NCBI RefSeq assembly: GCF_030209575.1
Contig: NZ_JARVRS010000001.1
Span: forward strand, 2,790,001-2,854,000
Direction: 5' to 3'
DNA length: 64,000 bases
From: Leifsonia sp. fls2-241-R2A-40a
GTDB taxonomy: Bacteria > Actinomycetota > Actinomycetes > Actinomycetales > Microbacteriaceae
Shown in pieces: positions 49,789-58,474 of the stretch. Numbering within the stretch: the first letter of the stretch is position 1; each line of letters begins with the position of its first letter. The translations under genes were made by a program, and so were the position numbers. The notes under the pieces were generated by a model. The model saw nothing but the letters and a program-made list of their open reading frames with translations. It searched no databases and was not told where the DNA came from.

Positions 49789-50739
49789 GTGCACGCCATC
49801 GGCATCGACATCGGAGGCACCAAGATCGCGGGAGCCGTCGTCGACGAGCTCGGCGTGATCGTCCGCGAGGACAGGGTGCCGACCGACGCGACCCGGCCGG
49901 TCGAGATCGAGAACGCCGTCGTCGCGATGATCGAGCGGCTGTCGGACGGCCCGGAGGAGATCGCGGGAGCCGGAGTCGCGGCGGCCGGCTTCATCGATGC
50001 CGCGCAGTCGACCGTCTACTACGCGCCGAACATCAACTGGCGCCACGAACCCTTCCGGGAGAAGCTCGAGGCGCGCCTCGACATCCCCGTCATCATCGAG
50101 AACGACGCGAACGCGGCCGGCTGGGCCGAGTTCCGCTACGGCGCCGGGCGGCTGGTGTCGGACATGGTGGTCCTCACCATCGGCACGGGTGTCGGCGGCG
50201 CGATCGTGAGCAACGACCGGCTGTTCCGCGGCGGCTTCGGGGCCGGCGCAGAGATCGGGCACATGCGCGTCGTCCCCGGCGGTCTGCCGTGTGGATGCGG
50301 AGCGCACGGCTGCATCGAGCAGTACGGCTCGGGACGCGCCCTGCAGCGGATGGCGAACGAGCTGGCCGACGCCGGCGGCATCGGTCAGGCGCTCGCGGAT
50401 GCGCGTTCGCGCGCCGGGACCCTCACGGGCGTCGACATCAGCGCGCTGATCAGCGCGGGCGACCCCGGCGCGCTCGCCGCCCTCCGGCAGCTCGGCGACT
50501 GGCTGGGCCAGGCCTGCGCGAGCCTCGGCGCCATCCTCGACCCGCAGCTCTTCGTCTTCGGCGGCGGGGTCGCGCAGGCCGGCGAACTGCTGCTCGAGCC
50601 CATCCGTCTCGCGTATCTGGAAAACCTCCCCGCGCGCGGCTTCCACCCCGAGCCGGAGTTCACGATCGCCGAGCTCGTGAACGACGCCGGAGTGGTCGGC
50701 GCCGCCGACCTGGCTCGACTGCACGCCTCCTCGCTCTAG
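49789..50739 (+). CDS. glk: ROK-family glucokinase
   Basis: This 316-residue ROK kinase has phosphate-binding GIDIGGTKIAGAVVDELG at the N-terminus, catalytic IENDANAAGWAE near residue 105, and the zinc motif GGLPCGCGAHGCIEQYGSG near 160. It phosphorylates glucose with ATP (or polyphosphate in some relatives). GTG 49789 follows GGAAGG and coincides with the start of homology. It is divergent from the acyl-CoA ligase. Confidence 0.9.
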   Translation: MHAIGIDIGGTKIAGAVVDELGVIVREDRVPTDATRPVEIENAVVAMIERLSDGPEEIAGAGVAAAGFIDAAQSTVYYAPNINWRHEPFREKLEARLDIPVIIENDANAAGWAEFRYGAGRLVSDMVVLTIGTGVGGAIVSNDRLFRGGFGAGAEIGHMRVVPGGLPCGCGAHGCIEQYGSGRALQRMANELADAGGIGQALADARSRAGTLTGVDISALISAGDPGALAALRQLGDWLGQACASLGAILDPQLFVFGGGVAQAGELLLEPIRLAYLENLPARGFHPEPEFTIAELVNDAGVVGAADLARLHASSL

Positions 50740-50767
50740 GCACAACGCGGGGATAGGCTTCGGTTCG

Positions 50768-51457
50768 ATGTTCTATTGGCTGATGAAGTACGTGGTCGTG
50801 GGGCCGATCCTGCGCGGGATCTTCCGGCCGTGGGTCGTCGGGCTCGACAACATCCCCTCCGACGGCGCCGTGATCCTCGCCAGCAACCACCTGTCCTTCA
50901 TCGACTCGATCTTCCTGCCGCTGGAAGTCGAACGGCACGTGTCCTTCCTCGCCAAGAGCGACTACTTCACGCGCAGGGGCTTGAAGGGATGGGCGACCAA
51001 AGCGTTCATGAACGCCACCGGCCAGCTGCCGATCGACCGCTCCGGCGGCAAGGCGTCGGAGGCGTCGCTGAACACCGGCCTCGCGGTCCTCGCCCGCGGC
51101 GAGATCCTCGGGATCTACCCCGAGGGCACGCGCAGCCCCGACGGCAAGCTGTACCGGGGCCGTACGGGCGTCGCACGGATGATCTTGGAGGCGGGCGTGC
51201 CCGTCGTTCCGGTCGCCATGGTCGACACCGCGAAGATCATGCCGATCGGCAAGCGACTCCCCAAGATCGGCCGCATCGGCATCATCGTGGGGGAGCCGCT
51301 GGACTTCTCCCGCTTCGACGGCATGGAGGGCGACCGCTTCATCCTGCGCTCGGTCACGGACGAGATCATGTACGAGCTGCAGCGCCTGGGCGCGCAGGAG
51401 TACATGGACGTGTACGCGACGACCGTCAAGGAGAAGCGGGCGACGCTGTCACGTTAA
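50768..51457 (+). CDS. plsC: 1-acyl-sn-glycerol-3-phosphate acyltransferase (PlsC family)
   Basis: This 229-residue acyltransferase has catalytic SNHLSFIDS (HX4D) near residue 41 and acceptor-binding YPEGTRSPDG near 117. It transfers acyl groups to lysophosphatidate to make phosphatidate. TAGGCT (50754-50759) is 8 nt before the ATG, so a leaderless or nearly leaderless transcript is likely. It corresponds to Rv2182c in gene order. Confidence 0.9.
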   Translation: MFYWLMKYVVVGPILRGIFRPWVVGLDNIPSDGAVILASNHLSFIDSIFLPLEVERHVSFLAKSDYFTRRGLKGWATKAFMNATGQLPIDRSGGKASEASLNTGLAVLARGEILGIYPEGTRSPDGKLYRGRTGVARMILEAGVPVVPVAMVDTAKIMPIGKRLPKIGRIGIIVGEPLDFSRFDGMEGDRFILRSVTDEIMYELQRLGAQEYMDVYATTVKEKRATLSR

Positions 51458-51542
51458 GTCCTTCGGCGCTGTACCTGGCGTCCGGCGCGATAGGCTCGGT
51501 TATCCACCCATCCACCGAATGATCAGAGTGAGCGGAAGACCA

Positions 51543-52913
51543 GTGCTGCAGACCACAGAGCCCGTCGTGCGACCAGACGAGTCCGTGATCGAGGGCCTGG
51601 AGTATTGGCGCACCCTCCCGATCAAGCAGCAGCCGGCGTGGCCGGACCCGGAGGCGGCCGCGGCCGCATCCGCGGAGATCGCGACGCTGCCGCCGCTGGT
51701 GTTCGCCGGTGAGGTGGACCAGCTGCGCACGCGTCTGGCCCGCGCCGCCGAGGGGAACGCGTTCCTGCTGCAGGGCGGCGACTGCGCCGAGACCTTCGCC
51801 GGGGCAACTGCCGACCAGATTCGCAACCGGGTCAAGACCGTCCTCCAGATGGCGGTGGTCCTGACGTACGGCGCCTCGGTTCCCGTCATCAAGATGGGCC
51901 GGATGGCCGGTCAGTTCGCCAAGCCGCGCTCCAGCGACACCGAGACGCGCAACGGCGTGACGCTTCCGGCGTACCGCGGCGACATCGTCAACGGTTACGA
52001 CTTCACCCCCGAGTCGCGTCAGGCCGACCCGCGCCGGCTGGTGCAGGGGTACCACACCGCCGCATCCACGCTGAATCTGATCCGCGCCTTCACTCAGGGT
52101 GGTTTCGCCGACCTGCGCCAGGTGCACAGCTGGAACCGCGGCTTCGCGGCGAACCCGGCGAACCAGCGCTACGAGGGCCTGGCCCGCGAGATCGACCGCG
52201 CCATCAAGTTCATGGAGGCGGCGGGCGCCGACTTCGACGAGCTGACGCGTGTGGAGTTCTACTCCAGCCACGAGGCTCTGCTGATGGACTACGAGCGGCC
52301 GATGACGCGGATCGACTCCCGCACCGGCACGCCGTACAACACGTCGGCCCACTTCGTCTGGATCGGCGAGCGGACCCGCGAGCTCGACGGCGCGCACGTC
52401 GACTTCCTGTCGCGCGTGCGCAACCCGATCGGTGTCAAGCTCGGCCCGACGACCTCCCGCGACGACATGCTGCGCCTGATCGACAAGCTCGATCCGGAGC
52501 GCGAGCCCGGCCGCTTGACGTTCATCACGCGGATGGGCGCCGGCAAGGTGCGGGATGCGCTCCCGCCGCTGCTCGAGGCGATCAAGCGGTCCGACGCCAA
52601 GCCGCTCTGGGTCACCGACCCGATGCACGGCAACGGCCTGACCACGCCGAACGGCTACAAGACGCGCCGCTTCGACGACGTCGTGGACGAGGTCAAGGGC
52701 TTCTTCGAGGCGCACCGCGCCGCCGGGACCAACCCGGGCGGCATCCACGTCGAGCTCACCGGCGACGACGTGACCGAGTGCCTGGGCGGTTCCGAGCACA
52801 TCGACGAGGAGACCCTCGCGACGCGCTACGAGTCGCTGTGCGACCCGCGCCTCAACCACATGCAGTCGCTCGAGCTGGCCTTCCTGGTCGCCGAGGAGCT
52901 CTCGCAGGCCTGA
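51543..52913 (+). CDS. aroG: Class II 3-deoxy-D-arabino-heptulosonate 7-phosphate synthase
   Basis: This 456-residue plant-type (class II) DAHP synthase, first enzyme of the shikimate pathway, shows QGGDCAETFAG near residue 75, MGRMAGQFAKPRS near 118, RGDIVNGYDFTPESR and VTDPMHGNG. The GTG at 51543 is chosen because GGAAGA precedes it. ATG 51519 would add eight residues but has no ribosome site. A -10-like TAGGCT lies at 51491. Family B terminator follows. Confidence 0.93.
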   Translation: MLQTTEPVVRPDESVIEGLEYWRTLPIKQQPAWPDPEAAAAASAEIATLPPLVFAGEVDQLRTRLARAAEGNAFLLQGGDCAETFAGATADQIRNRVKTVLQMAVVLTYGASVPVIKMGRMAGQFAKPRSSDTETRNGVTLPAYRGDIVNGYDFTPESRQADPRRLVQGYHTAASTLNLIRAFTQGGFADLRQVHSWNRGFAANPANQRYEGLAREIDRAIKFMEAAGADFDELTRVEFYSSHEALLMDYERPMTRIDSRTGTPYNTSAHFVWIGERTRELDGAHVDFLSRVRNPIGVKLGPTTSRDDMLRLIDKLDPEREPGRLTFITRMGAGKVRDALPPLLEAIKRSDAKPLWVTDPMHGNGLTTPNGYKTRRFDDVVDEVKGFFEAHRAAGTNPGGIHVELTGDDVTECLGGSEHIDEETLATRYESLCDPRLNHMQSLELAFLVAEELSQA

Positions 52914-52936
52914 CCCGCTCGCGCGCTGCACCTACC

Positions 52937-52984
52937 TGACGCAACACGCCGCCCCGGCCTCGGCCGGGGCGGCGTGTTGCGTCA
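52937..52984. terminator. 23-bp perfect hairpin terminator, family B
   Basis: Arms 52937-52959 and 52962-52984 are perfectly complementary. The left arm contains TGACGCAACACGCCGC, identical to the metI terminator at 9479-9541. It isolates the DAHP synthase gene from the AT-rich promoter of the next gene. Confidence 0.8.
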
Positions 52985-53080
52985 ACCAGGCGTCGCGACT
53001 TCCGGGACACATTCCGGGCGGAGCTAGGATGTCTCATGTAAATAGCGATACGATATTTTATGGCTATCGAAAGGACCGTC
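52985..53080. promoter_or_regulatory. AT-rich promoter region of the small secreted protein gene
   Basis: The segment 53036-53065 (GTAAATAGCGATACGATATT onward) is far more AT-rich than its surroundings. GAAAGGA at 53069-53075 is a good ribosome site for ATG 53081. TAGGAT at about 53025 is a possible -10 followed by an ATG-TAA minimal frame. The base composition suggests recently acquired or specially regulated DNA. Confidence 0.4.
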
Positions 53081-53500
53081 ATGCCTATGCCCCTCACGTT
53101 CCAGCAGCGACGAGCTCGCATCATTTCCACCGCCTGCGTCGCGCTTATCTCCGTCGCGACGGCGATCGTCGGCGCAGCGCCGGCCGAGGCGGCGTCGACG
53201 CCGGCCTTCGAAATCTTCTACTCTCCGAACTGCAACGCCGGCGTCTCAGCGTCTCGGGTCTACACGGGACTCAACTCGGGCGAGCATTGGATCAGCGACA
53301 CCTTCAACAGCAAGCAGTGGGGAGCGGCGGGATACGGGCAGTTGATCCGAAACAACGCCGCCTCCATCTGGGTCTCCAGCGCGACGGTCAACATCTTCCC
53401 GTCGTCTGCCACCTACGCGACCTATCGAAGTGCCGGGCAGTGCTTCAACCTGAACGAGTTGAGGAATCGCAACGTGGTGTGGAGCGTGACGGGTCTTTAG
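53081..53500 (+). CDS. Small secreted protein, beta/gamma-crystallin-like
   Basis: This 139-residue preprotein has a signal peptide (RRARIISTACVALISVATAIVGAAPAEA) with probable cleavage after AEA. The mature part of about 100 residues has two Cys and two similar halves. QLIRNNAASIWVSSATVNIF resembles the conserved (N)DxxSS motif of beta/gamma-crystallin and peptidase-inhibitor I36 folds. The assignment is tentative. It stands alone in an otherwise conserved envelope gene block with an AT-rich promoter and its own terminator, so it looks like an accessory insertion. Confidence 0.65.
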   Translation: MPMPLTFQQRRARIISTACVALISVATAIVGAAPAEAASTPAFEIFYSPNCNAGVSASRVYTGLNSGEHWISDTFNSKQWGAAGYGQLIRNNAASIWVSSATVNIFPSSATYATYRSAGQCFNLNELRNRNVVWSVTGL

Positions 53501-53513
53501 CAGCGAAACAACT

Positions 53514-53546
53514 AGGGCCGCTTCCTCAGAAGTGAGTAGCGGCCCT
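53514..53546 (+). terminator. Intrinsic terminator after the small secreted protein gene
   Basis: AGGGCCGCT (53514-53522) pairs with AGCGGCCCT (53538-53546), an inner CTCA/TGAG stem closes the loop, and TCTTCG follows. Confidence 0.75.
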
Positions 53547-53605
53547 TCTTCGTCCTCGCGCGAGCGCAGGGCACCCTGCCTAAGCCTGTGCGGCGACCCG
53601 CCGGG

Positions 53606-55513
53606 TCAGAAGCCGGCGAAGTTGACCGTGATCGTGGAGCCTTTCGGCTGCTGCGTCCCGGCTCCGGGGGAGATCTTGGAGACCTGCACCGAGTTCGAAA
53701 CGCCGGGCAGATCGGCCAGGCCGCTGTACTTCAGCTTGAAGCCCGCATCCGTGAGCGCCTTCTTCGCGACGTCCCAGGTCTTTCCGACCACGTCCGGCAC
53801 CGTCACGGGCTCGGGGCCCTTCGACGTCTCCAGCAGAAGCGTGTCGCCGGGCTTGACCGGGTCGTGCTGGGGCTGGGCCGAGATGACGTCGCCCTCTGCG
53901 ATCGTGTCGCTGTAGCTCTGCGGACCGGCCGAGGTGAGCAGTCCGACCTTGCTGAGGGCGGCGGAGGCGTCCGCCACCGACTTGCCGGACACGTCGGGGA
54001 TGGCGCCGGCCGAGACCACCATGTTGACCGCCGCGGCCTCGAAGTACGGACCGCCGCCGGAGATGTCGGCGCCGTTGTCGGCGCGCGTGGCGGAGAGAAC
54101 GGTGTTCGCCGGGACCTTCGCGTCGAACTGGGTCGCCACGTCGCCGACCTTCGCGCCCGCGCCGGTGATGGCGCTCTTCGCGGCGTCGATGCTCTGACCG
54201 GCGAGAGCAGGGATGGTGATCGGCTTCGGGCCCTGCGAGACGCGAAGCGTCACTGTGCTGCCCCGCGCGGCGGGGAAGCCGGCCTTGGGGTCGGTGCTCG
54301 ACACCATCCCCTTGGCCACGGTCGTGCTGTACTCAGGGGCCTGTGCCGCCGTGAAGCCGAGCTTCACGAGCTGAGCGGTCGCCGCATCCGGTGTCGCGTT
54401 GACCAGGTTGGGCACGTCGACCAGTGAGCCGGGGCCCGAGCCGAAGTACCAGCCGGTGCCTCCCGCCACGCCCGCGAGCACGAGGACCAGCGCGAACAGC
54501 CACCAGCCCTTCGAGCGGCGCTTGGCGGCCGCCTTCGTGAGCGTCGCCGTGGCGGCCGGAATCGCCGAGGCGACCTGCTGGCGGATGGCCGGGTTGATGA
54601 TCTGGGTGTCGCCCGCATCCACGTCGAAAGCAGGAGGGAGCACCATCGTCGGCTGCAGCACGGCCTCACCGCGCAGCGCCTTCTCGGCTTCGAGCAGCCG
54701 ATCGAGCATCTCCCGCGCGTCGCGCGGACGGCGGTCCGGGTCCTTCTCCGTCGCCCACAGCACCAGCTCGTCGAGCTCGGCGGGGACCGCCGGGTTCTTG
54801 CTGCTCGGGGAGGGGACCGCGTCGTTGGCGTGCTGGTACGCGATCTGCATCGGCTGCTCGCCCTGGAACGGCTGCTGCCCGGTGAGCATCTCGTACATCA
54901 TGATGCCGAGCGCGTAGATGTCGCTGCGGGCATCCGCCACGCCGCGGGTGACGAGTTCGGGGGAGAGGTACGCGATCGTCCCGAGCAGCGCCTGGCCGGT
55001 CGCGGTGTTCGCGCTGGCCGCGCGCGCGAGTCCGAAGTCGCCGATCTTGATGCGGCCGTCGTCGGCGAGCAGGACGTTCTCGGGTTTCAGGTCGCGGTGG
55101 ACGATGCCCGCCTTGTGCGCGGCGGCGAGCCCGGAGAGGACCGCCTCCATGATGTCGATCGTCTGCTCGGGGGTGAGCTTCCCGTAGTCCTTGAGCAGGT
55201 CGCGCAGTGTGATTCCGGGCAGGTACTCCATGACGAGGTACGCCATGTCCGAGTCCTGCCCCTGGTCGAAGACGTTGACGACATTGGGATGCGCCAGGCG
55301 CGCCGCCGAGCGGGCCTCCTGGACGAACCGGCTCTTGAACGTGGAGTCGTCGGCCAGATGACCGTGCATGATCTTGATGGCGACGCGGCGTTCGAGCCGC
55401 AGATCGGTGGCCAGATAGACGGTCGCCATGCCGCCTCGGGCGATCCGCGAGCGCACCTGATACCGGCCGTCGATGAGACGGCCGATCATCGGGTCGGTCT
55501 GGCTCGTGGTCAC
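53606..55513 (-). CDS. pknL: Ser/Thr protein kinase with four PASTA domains (PknL/PknB-like)
   Basis: This 635-residue transmembrane kinase has a kinase domain at about 9-275 with VAIKIM (Lys), IVHRDLKPENV and IGDFGLARA. A juxtamembrane linker and one helix follow near residue 345 (WWLFALVLVLAGVAGG). Four extracellular PASTA repeats (from VPNLVNATPD to the end) bind peptidoglycan fragments or lipid II in relatives. Position next to an Rv2175c homologue and DAHP synthase indicates PknL. GTG 55513 has TAGACT (55520-55525) 6 nt upstream (leaderless). Confidence 0.92.
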   Translation of the reverse strand: MTTSQTDPMIGRLIDGRYQVRSRIARGGMATVYLATDLRLERRVAIKIMHGHLADDSTFKSRFVQEARSAARLAHPNVVNVFDQGQDSDMAYLVMEYLPGITLRDLLKDYGKLTPEQTIDIMEAVLSGLAAAHKAGIVHRDLKPENVLLADDGRIKIGDFGLARAASANTATGQALLGTIAYLSPELVTRGVADARSDIYALGIMMYEMLTGQQPFQGEQPMQIAYQHANDAVPSPSSKNPAVPAELDELVLWATEKDPDRRPRDAREMLDRLLEAEKALRGEAVLQPTMVLPPAFDVDAGDTQIINPAIRQQVASAIPAATATLTKAAAKRRSKGWWLFALVLVLAGVAGGTGWYFGSGPGSLVDVPNLVNATPDAATAQLVKLGFTAAQAPEYSTTVAKGMVSSTDPKAGFPAARGSTVTLRVSQGPKPITIPALAGQSIDAAKSAITGAGAKVGDVATQFDAKVPANTVLSATRADNGADISGGGPYFEAAAVNMVVSAGAIPDVSGKSVADASAALSKVGLLTSAGPQSYSDTIAEGDVISAQPQHDPVKPGDTLLLETSKGPEPVTVPDVVGKTWDVAKKALTDAGFKLKYSGLADLPGVSNSVQVSKISPGAGTQQPKGSTITVNFAGF

Positions 55514-55599
55514 GATTCGAGTCTAGGGAACGACCCGTCCGGGAACCCTGCAAAACACCGGTGGACGCGGTGGCTGTGACCGGGCTGTGACATTCGGAC

Positions 55600-56721
55600 T
55601 CAGCCGAGCTGGGCGAGCCAGGCGCGGGCCGAGGTCTCCCACTTCGCGTAGGCGACGGGGTAGGCCGAGATCTGCACGGATTGCGCGGCCTGCGTGACGC
55701 TCATCGCGGTCCATCCGGGGATGTCGAGCAGTCCGCGGGTCCGGCCCTTGTTGGGGTTGCCCGCACCCCCGTAGAACGCGAGCGTCGCCCGGGCCGGGTC
55801 GAGCACCTGCTCCGGCGTGCCCCATCCGGTGCTCGGCCGCTGCTGGAAGAGGCCGAGCGAGTCGCGGTCACCATAACGGACATTCCGGAGGCCGGATTCC
55901 TGGGCAGCGGCAGCGAGGGCCACGACGATCCCCTGGTTCGGGACGCCCTGCTGCCGGCCGATCCGGATGATGAGCTGGGCGTTCGCGCGCATCTCGTCGG
56001 TGAGAGCGAAGACCTGGCCGGCGGCGACCGCGGGCAGGGGAGCGGGGGCGGCGACCGGAGCGGGTGCAGGGGCGGCCGTCGGGGTGTTGAGTGCGGCGGT
56101 GGTCATGCCCGGGATGCGGATCTTCTGGCCCGGGAAGATGAGACTCGAGCCGCTCAGACCGTTGGCCGCGAGGACGGCCCGGGTGGAGACGCCGAAGCGG
56201 CCGGCGATCCCGCTGACCGTGTCGCCCTTCGCCACCACGTATGTCGTCGCGGATGCGGGGGCGGGTGCCGCGGGTGCGGCGGGGGCAGGCGCTGGTGCGG
56301 CGTGAGCGGCCGGGGCGGGAGCTGCGGCGGCGGGCCCCGCGAGGGCGAGGACCTGACCGGGGAAGATGAGGCTCTTCCAGCTCAGCCCGTTCATGGCGAG
56401 GACGGCGGCGGTCGACAGCCCGAAGCGTGCTGCGATCCCCGACACGGTGTCCCCGGACTGCACCCGGTAGGAGGCGGGTGCAGCGGCGACGGCGGTGCGT
56501 GCCGCCGAGGTCTCGGCGGAGGAGCCGATGGTGCTGACGAGCGTCGCCCGCTCCAGCGGCGTGACTTCTCCGGTGTCGCCGGAGTGGTCGGTCGAGTGCT
56601 CTTCGCGCGGTGCGGCCTGCGCCGGAGTGACCAGGTTCAGCGTGACGGCGATGGAGCTCGCGACAGCGATCGGGACCGTGCCCAGGACGCTGCGAACCTT
56701 GCCGGTGTCTGCCAGAGCCAT
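55600..56721 (-). CDS. Secreted LysM protein with lysozyme-like C-terminal domain
   Basis: This 373-residue exported protein has a signal peptide-like start (VRSVLGTVPIAVASSIAVTLNLVTPAQA). Two LysM peptidoglycan-binding domains follow (YRVQSGDTVSGIAARFG near 82 and YVVAKGDTVSGIAGRFG near 165). A C-terminal region has ALAAAAQESGLRNVRYGDRDSLGLFQQRPSTGWG, typical of a transglycosylase-like fold with Glu in QESG. Pro/Ala linkers separate the parts. It probably remodels the wall. ATG 56721 follows GAGGGGG. It lies between the PASTA kinase and the Rv2175c homologue. Confidence 0.83.
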   Translation of the reverse strand: MALADTGKVRSVLGTVPIAVASSIAVTLNLVTPAQAAPREEHSTDHSGDTGEVTPLERATLVSTIGSSAETSAARTAVAAAPASYRVQSGDTVSGIAARFGLSTAAVLAMNGLSWKSLIFPGQVLALAGPAAAAPAPAAHAAPAPAPAAPAAPAPASATTYVVAKGDTVSGIAGRFGVSTRAVLAANGLSGSSLIFPGQKIRIPGMTTAALNTPTAAPAPAPVAAPAPLPAVAAGQVFALTDEMRANAQLIIRIGRQQGVPNQGIVVALAAAAQESGLRNVRYGDRDSLGLFQQRPSTGWGTPEQVLDPARATLAFYGGAGNPNKGRTRGLLDIPGWTAMSVTQAAQSVQISAYPVAYAKWETSARAWLAQLG

Positions 56722-56872
56722 AGGACCCCCCTCTTCGAGTGACACGTCGACACCCCACGCTGACACAAGAGATAAGAGGAGTCAACAGGAGTGACAGATG
56801 TGAAAGCAGTTTACATGATCGTAACAATTACCCCGGCTCTCACCCGGCTGCAATCCATGGCACGCTGGAAGG
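56722..56872. promoter_or_regulatory. Divergent intergenic region of the LysM and Rv2175c-type genes
   Basis: This 151-bp region has lower G+C around 56780-56840, containing GTGACAGATGTGAAAGC and TTACATGATCGTAAC. On the minus strand TTGACT lies about 60 bp before the LysM start. A c-di-AMP riboswitch, known before wall hydrolases in actinobacteria, was looked for and not recognised. Confidence 0.3.
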
Positions 56873-57214
56873 GTGACCGAGCACGTGCAGACCACCGAGT
56901 GGTTGACCGTACCCGACCTCGTCGAGACGCTGGGCCTGAGCGTGAGCCGGGTTCGCCGATTGATCGAGGACCGCCACCTGGGCGCCAAGCGGATCGACGG
57001 CGTCCTCAAGGTGCCCGCGTCGTTCCTGAAGGACGGCGAGCCGCTGAGCGAATTGCACGGCACGCTCATCGTCCTCGCCGACGACGGCTTCAGCGACGAC
57101 GAGGCGGTGGACTGGCTGCTGTCCGAGGAGGAGAGCCTCGGGACCTCGCCGATCGAGGCCCTGCGCGCCGGCCGCAAGGCCGAGGTGCGCCGCGTGGCCC
57201 AGGCGCTCGCCTGA
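56873..57214 (+). CDS. Rv2175c-family DNA-binding protein
   Basis: This 113-residue protein has an N-terminal winged helix-turn-helix (WLTVPDLVETLGLSVSRVRRLIEDRHLGAKRIDG) and the C-terminal extension of the Rv2175c family (GFSDDEAVDWLLSEEESL). In M. tuberculosis Rv2175c is a substrate of PknL that loses DNA binding when phosphorylated. The neighbouring PASTA kinase makes that link likely here. The GTG start is 6 nt after a -10-like CACGCT. Confidence 0.88.
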   Translation: MTEHVQTTEWLTVPDLVETLGLSVSRVRRLIEDRHLGAKRIDGVLKVPASFLKDGEPLSELHGTLIVLADDGFSDDEAVDWLLSEEESLGTSPIEALRAGRKAEVRRVAQALA

Positions 57215-57262
57215 TCCGGGACGCCCGGCCTCCGCGCGTGGCCTGGATTCAGGACGCGCGAC

Positions 57263-58393
57263 TCACGCGCTGCGGCGTGTGACCGTGATCGCGAGATCGC
57301 GCAGCTGAGCTTTCGCGCCCGCTCCGAGCGGCGCCGCGTCGAGCGCCGAGATCGCCCGCGCGACGTTCTCGGCGATCATGCGCTCCACGGTGTCCACCGC
57401 ACCCGATTCCCGGATGGTGAGCTGCAGCGTCCGCACCTGCTCCGGCGTCAGGTCGGGGTCGCCGAGCAATTCGTCCAGCGTCGCCCGCGCCCCGGAGGGG
57501 ACCGCCTGGCGCGTGAGCGCGATGAGGACGGTCCGCTTGCCTTCGCGGAGGTCGTCCCCGCTCGGCTTCCCGGTCACATCCGCGTCGCCGAAGACACCCA
57601 GCAGGTCGTCGCGCAGCTGGTACGCGATCCCGAGGGGGAGCCCGAACGAGCGCAGCGCATCCAGCTGGCCGACGGTCGCGCCCGCGAGACTCGCGCCGAT
57701 CAGCAGGGGCGACTCGATGGAGTACTTGGCCGACTTGTAGACGATGACGCGCTCGGCGCGGGCCAACTGGTCCGCGTCGGGCCGGCCGGCCCAGCCGATC
57801 TCCTCGAAGATGTCGAGATACTGTCCGGCGGTCACGTCGATCCGCATCCGGTTGAACTCGGCCCGCGCCGCCCGTCGCGCCGGTGCGCTGACCAGCTGGG
57901 TGAGCCCCTCATCGAAGAGCTCGTCGCTGAGGATGAGGAGCAGGTCGCCCAGGAGGGTCGCGGCGCCGGTCCCGAACGTCGCGCCGGAACCGCCCCAGCC
58001 TTCGGCGTCGTGGAGGCGCTCGAACCGCTTGTGCGCGGCGGGCGCACCGCGGCGGGTGTCGGAGTTGTCGATCAGGTCGTCATGCACGAGGGCGGCGGCG
58101 TGGAACAGCTCGAGCGCGCTCGACACCGAGACCACCGCGTCGAGCGCTCCGCCCGCGGGGATCGCGCTCACATCGGAGGCGTCGGCGTCGTCGTCCCCCG
58201 CGGTCCGGACCGCCTGCCATCCCCAGAAGCAGAACAGCGCACGGAACCGCTTGCCGCCGCTGAGAAAATCCCTTGAGAACGCTGCCACCGGAGAGAGCTC
58301 GTCGGCGATGGAGACGAGAATGGAGGCACGCGCATCGAAGAATCCATCGATTCTTGACTGGATGAGGTCGACGAATCGGATGCTTTCAGACAC
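57263..58393 (-). CDS. Polyprenyl diphosphate synthase (second isoprenyl synthase)
   Basis: This 376-residue trans-prenyltransferase has HDDLIDNSDTRRG near residue 103 and RDDLLGVFGDADVTGKPSGDD near 262. It probably makes geranylgeranyl or longer diphosphates for quinones or carriers, as IdsA2-type genes do at this position in mycobacteria. The Asp/Ala insert near residue 70 is unlike the crtE copy. TAGGCT (58400-58405) lies 6 nt before the GTG (leaderless). Confidence 0.88.
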   Translation of the reverse strand: MSESIRFVDLIQSRIDGFFDARASILVSIADELSPVAAFSRDFLSGGKRFRALFCFWGWQAVRTAGDDDADASDVSAIPAGGALDAVVSVSSALELFHAAALVHDDLIDNSDTRRGAPAAHKRFERLHDAEGWGGSGATFGTGAATLLGDLLLILSDELFDEGLTQLVSAPARRAARAEFNRMRIDVTAGQYLDIFEEIGWAGRPDADQLARAERVIVYKSAKYSIESPLLIGASLAGATVGQLDALRSFGLPLGIAYQLRDDLLGVFGDADVTGKPSGDDLREGKRTVLIALTRQAVPSGARATLDELLGDPDLTPEQVRTLQLTIRESGAVDTVERMIAENVARAISALDAAPLGAGAKAQLRDLAITVTRRSA

Positions 58394-58474
58394 ACGCCTA
58401 GCCTAGCCAGACACGTGAGGTCTAGAATCAGCCTCACTGAAGCTCTCGAACCCGCGAGAAAGAGGGGGAATCGG

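Noticed and set aside
56722-56872. c-di-AMP (ydaO-type) riboswitch before the LysM gene.
   Set aside because: The intergenic space is short and the conserved core was not found; only loosely similar GTGACA/GTGAAA stretches are present.
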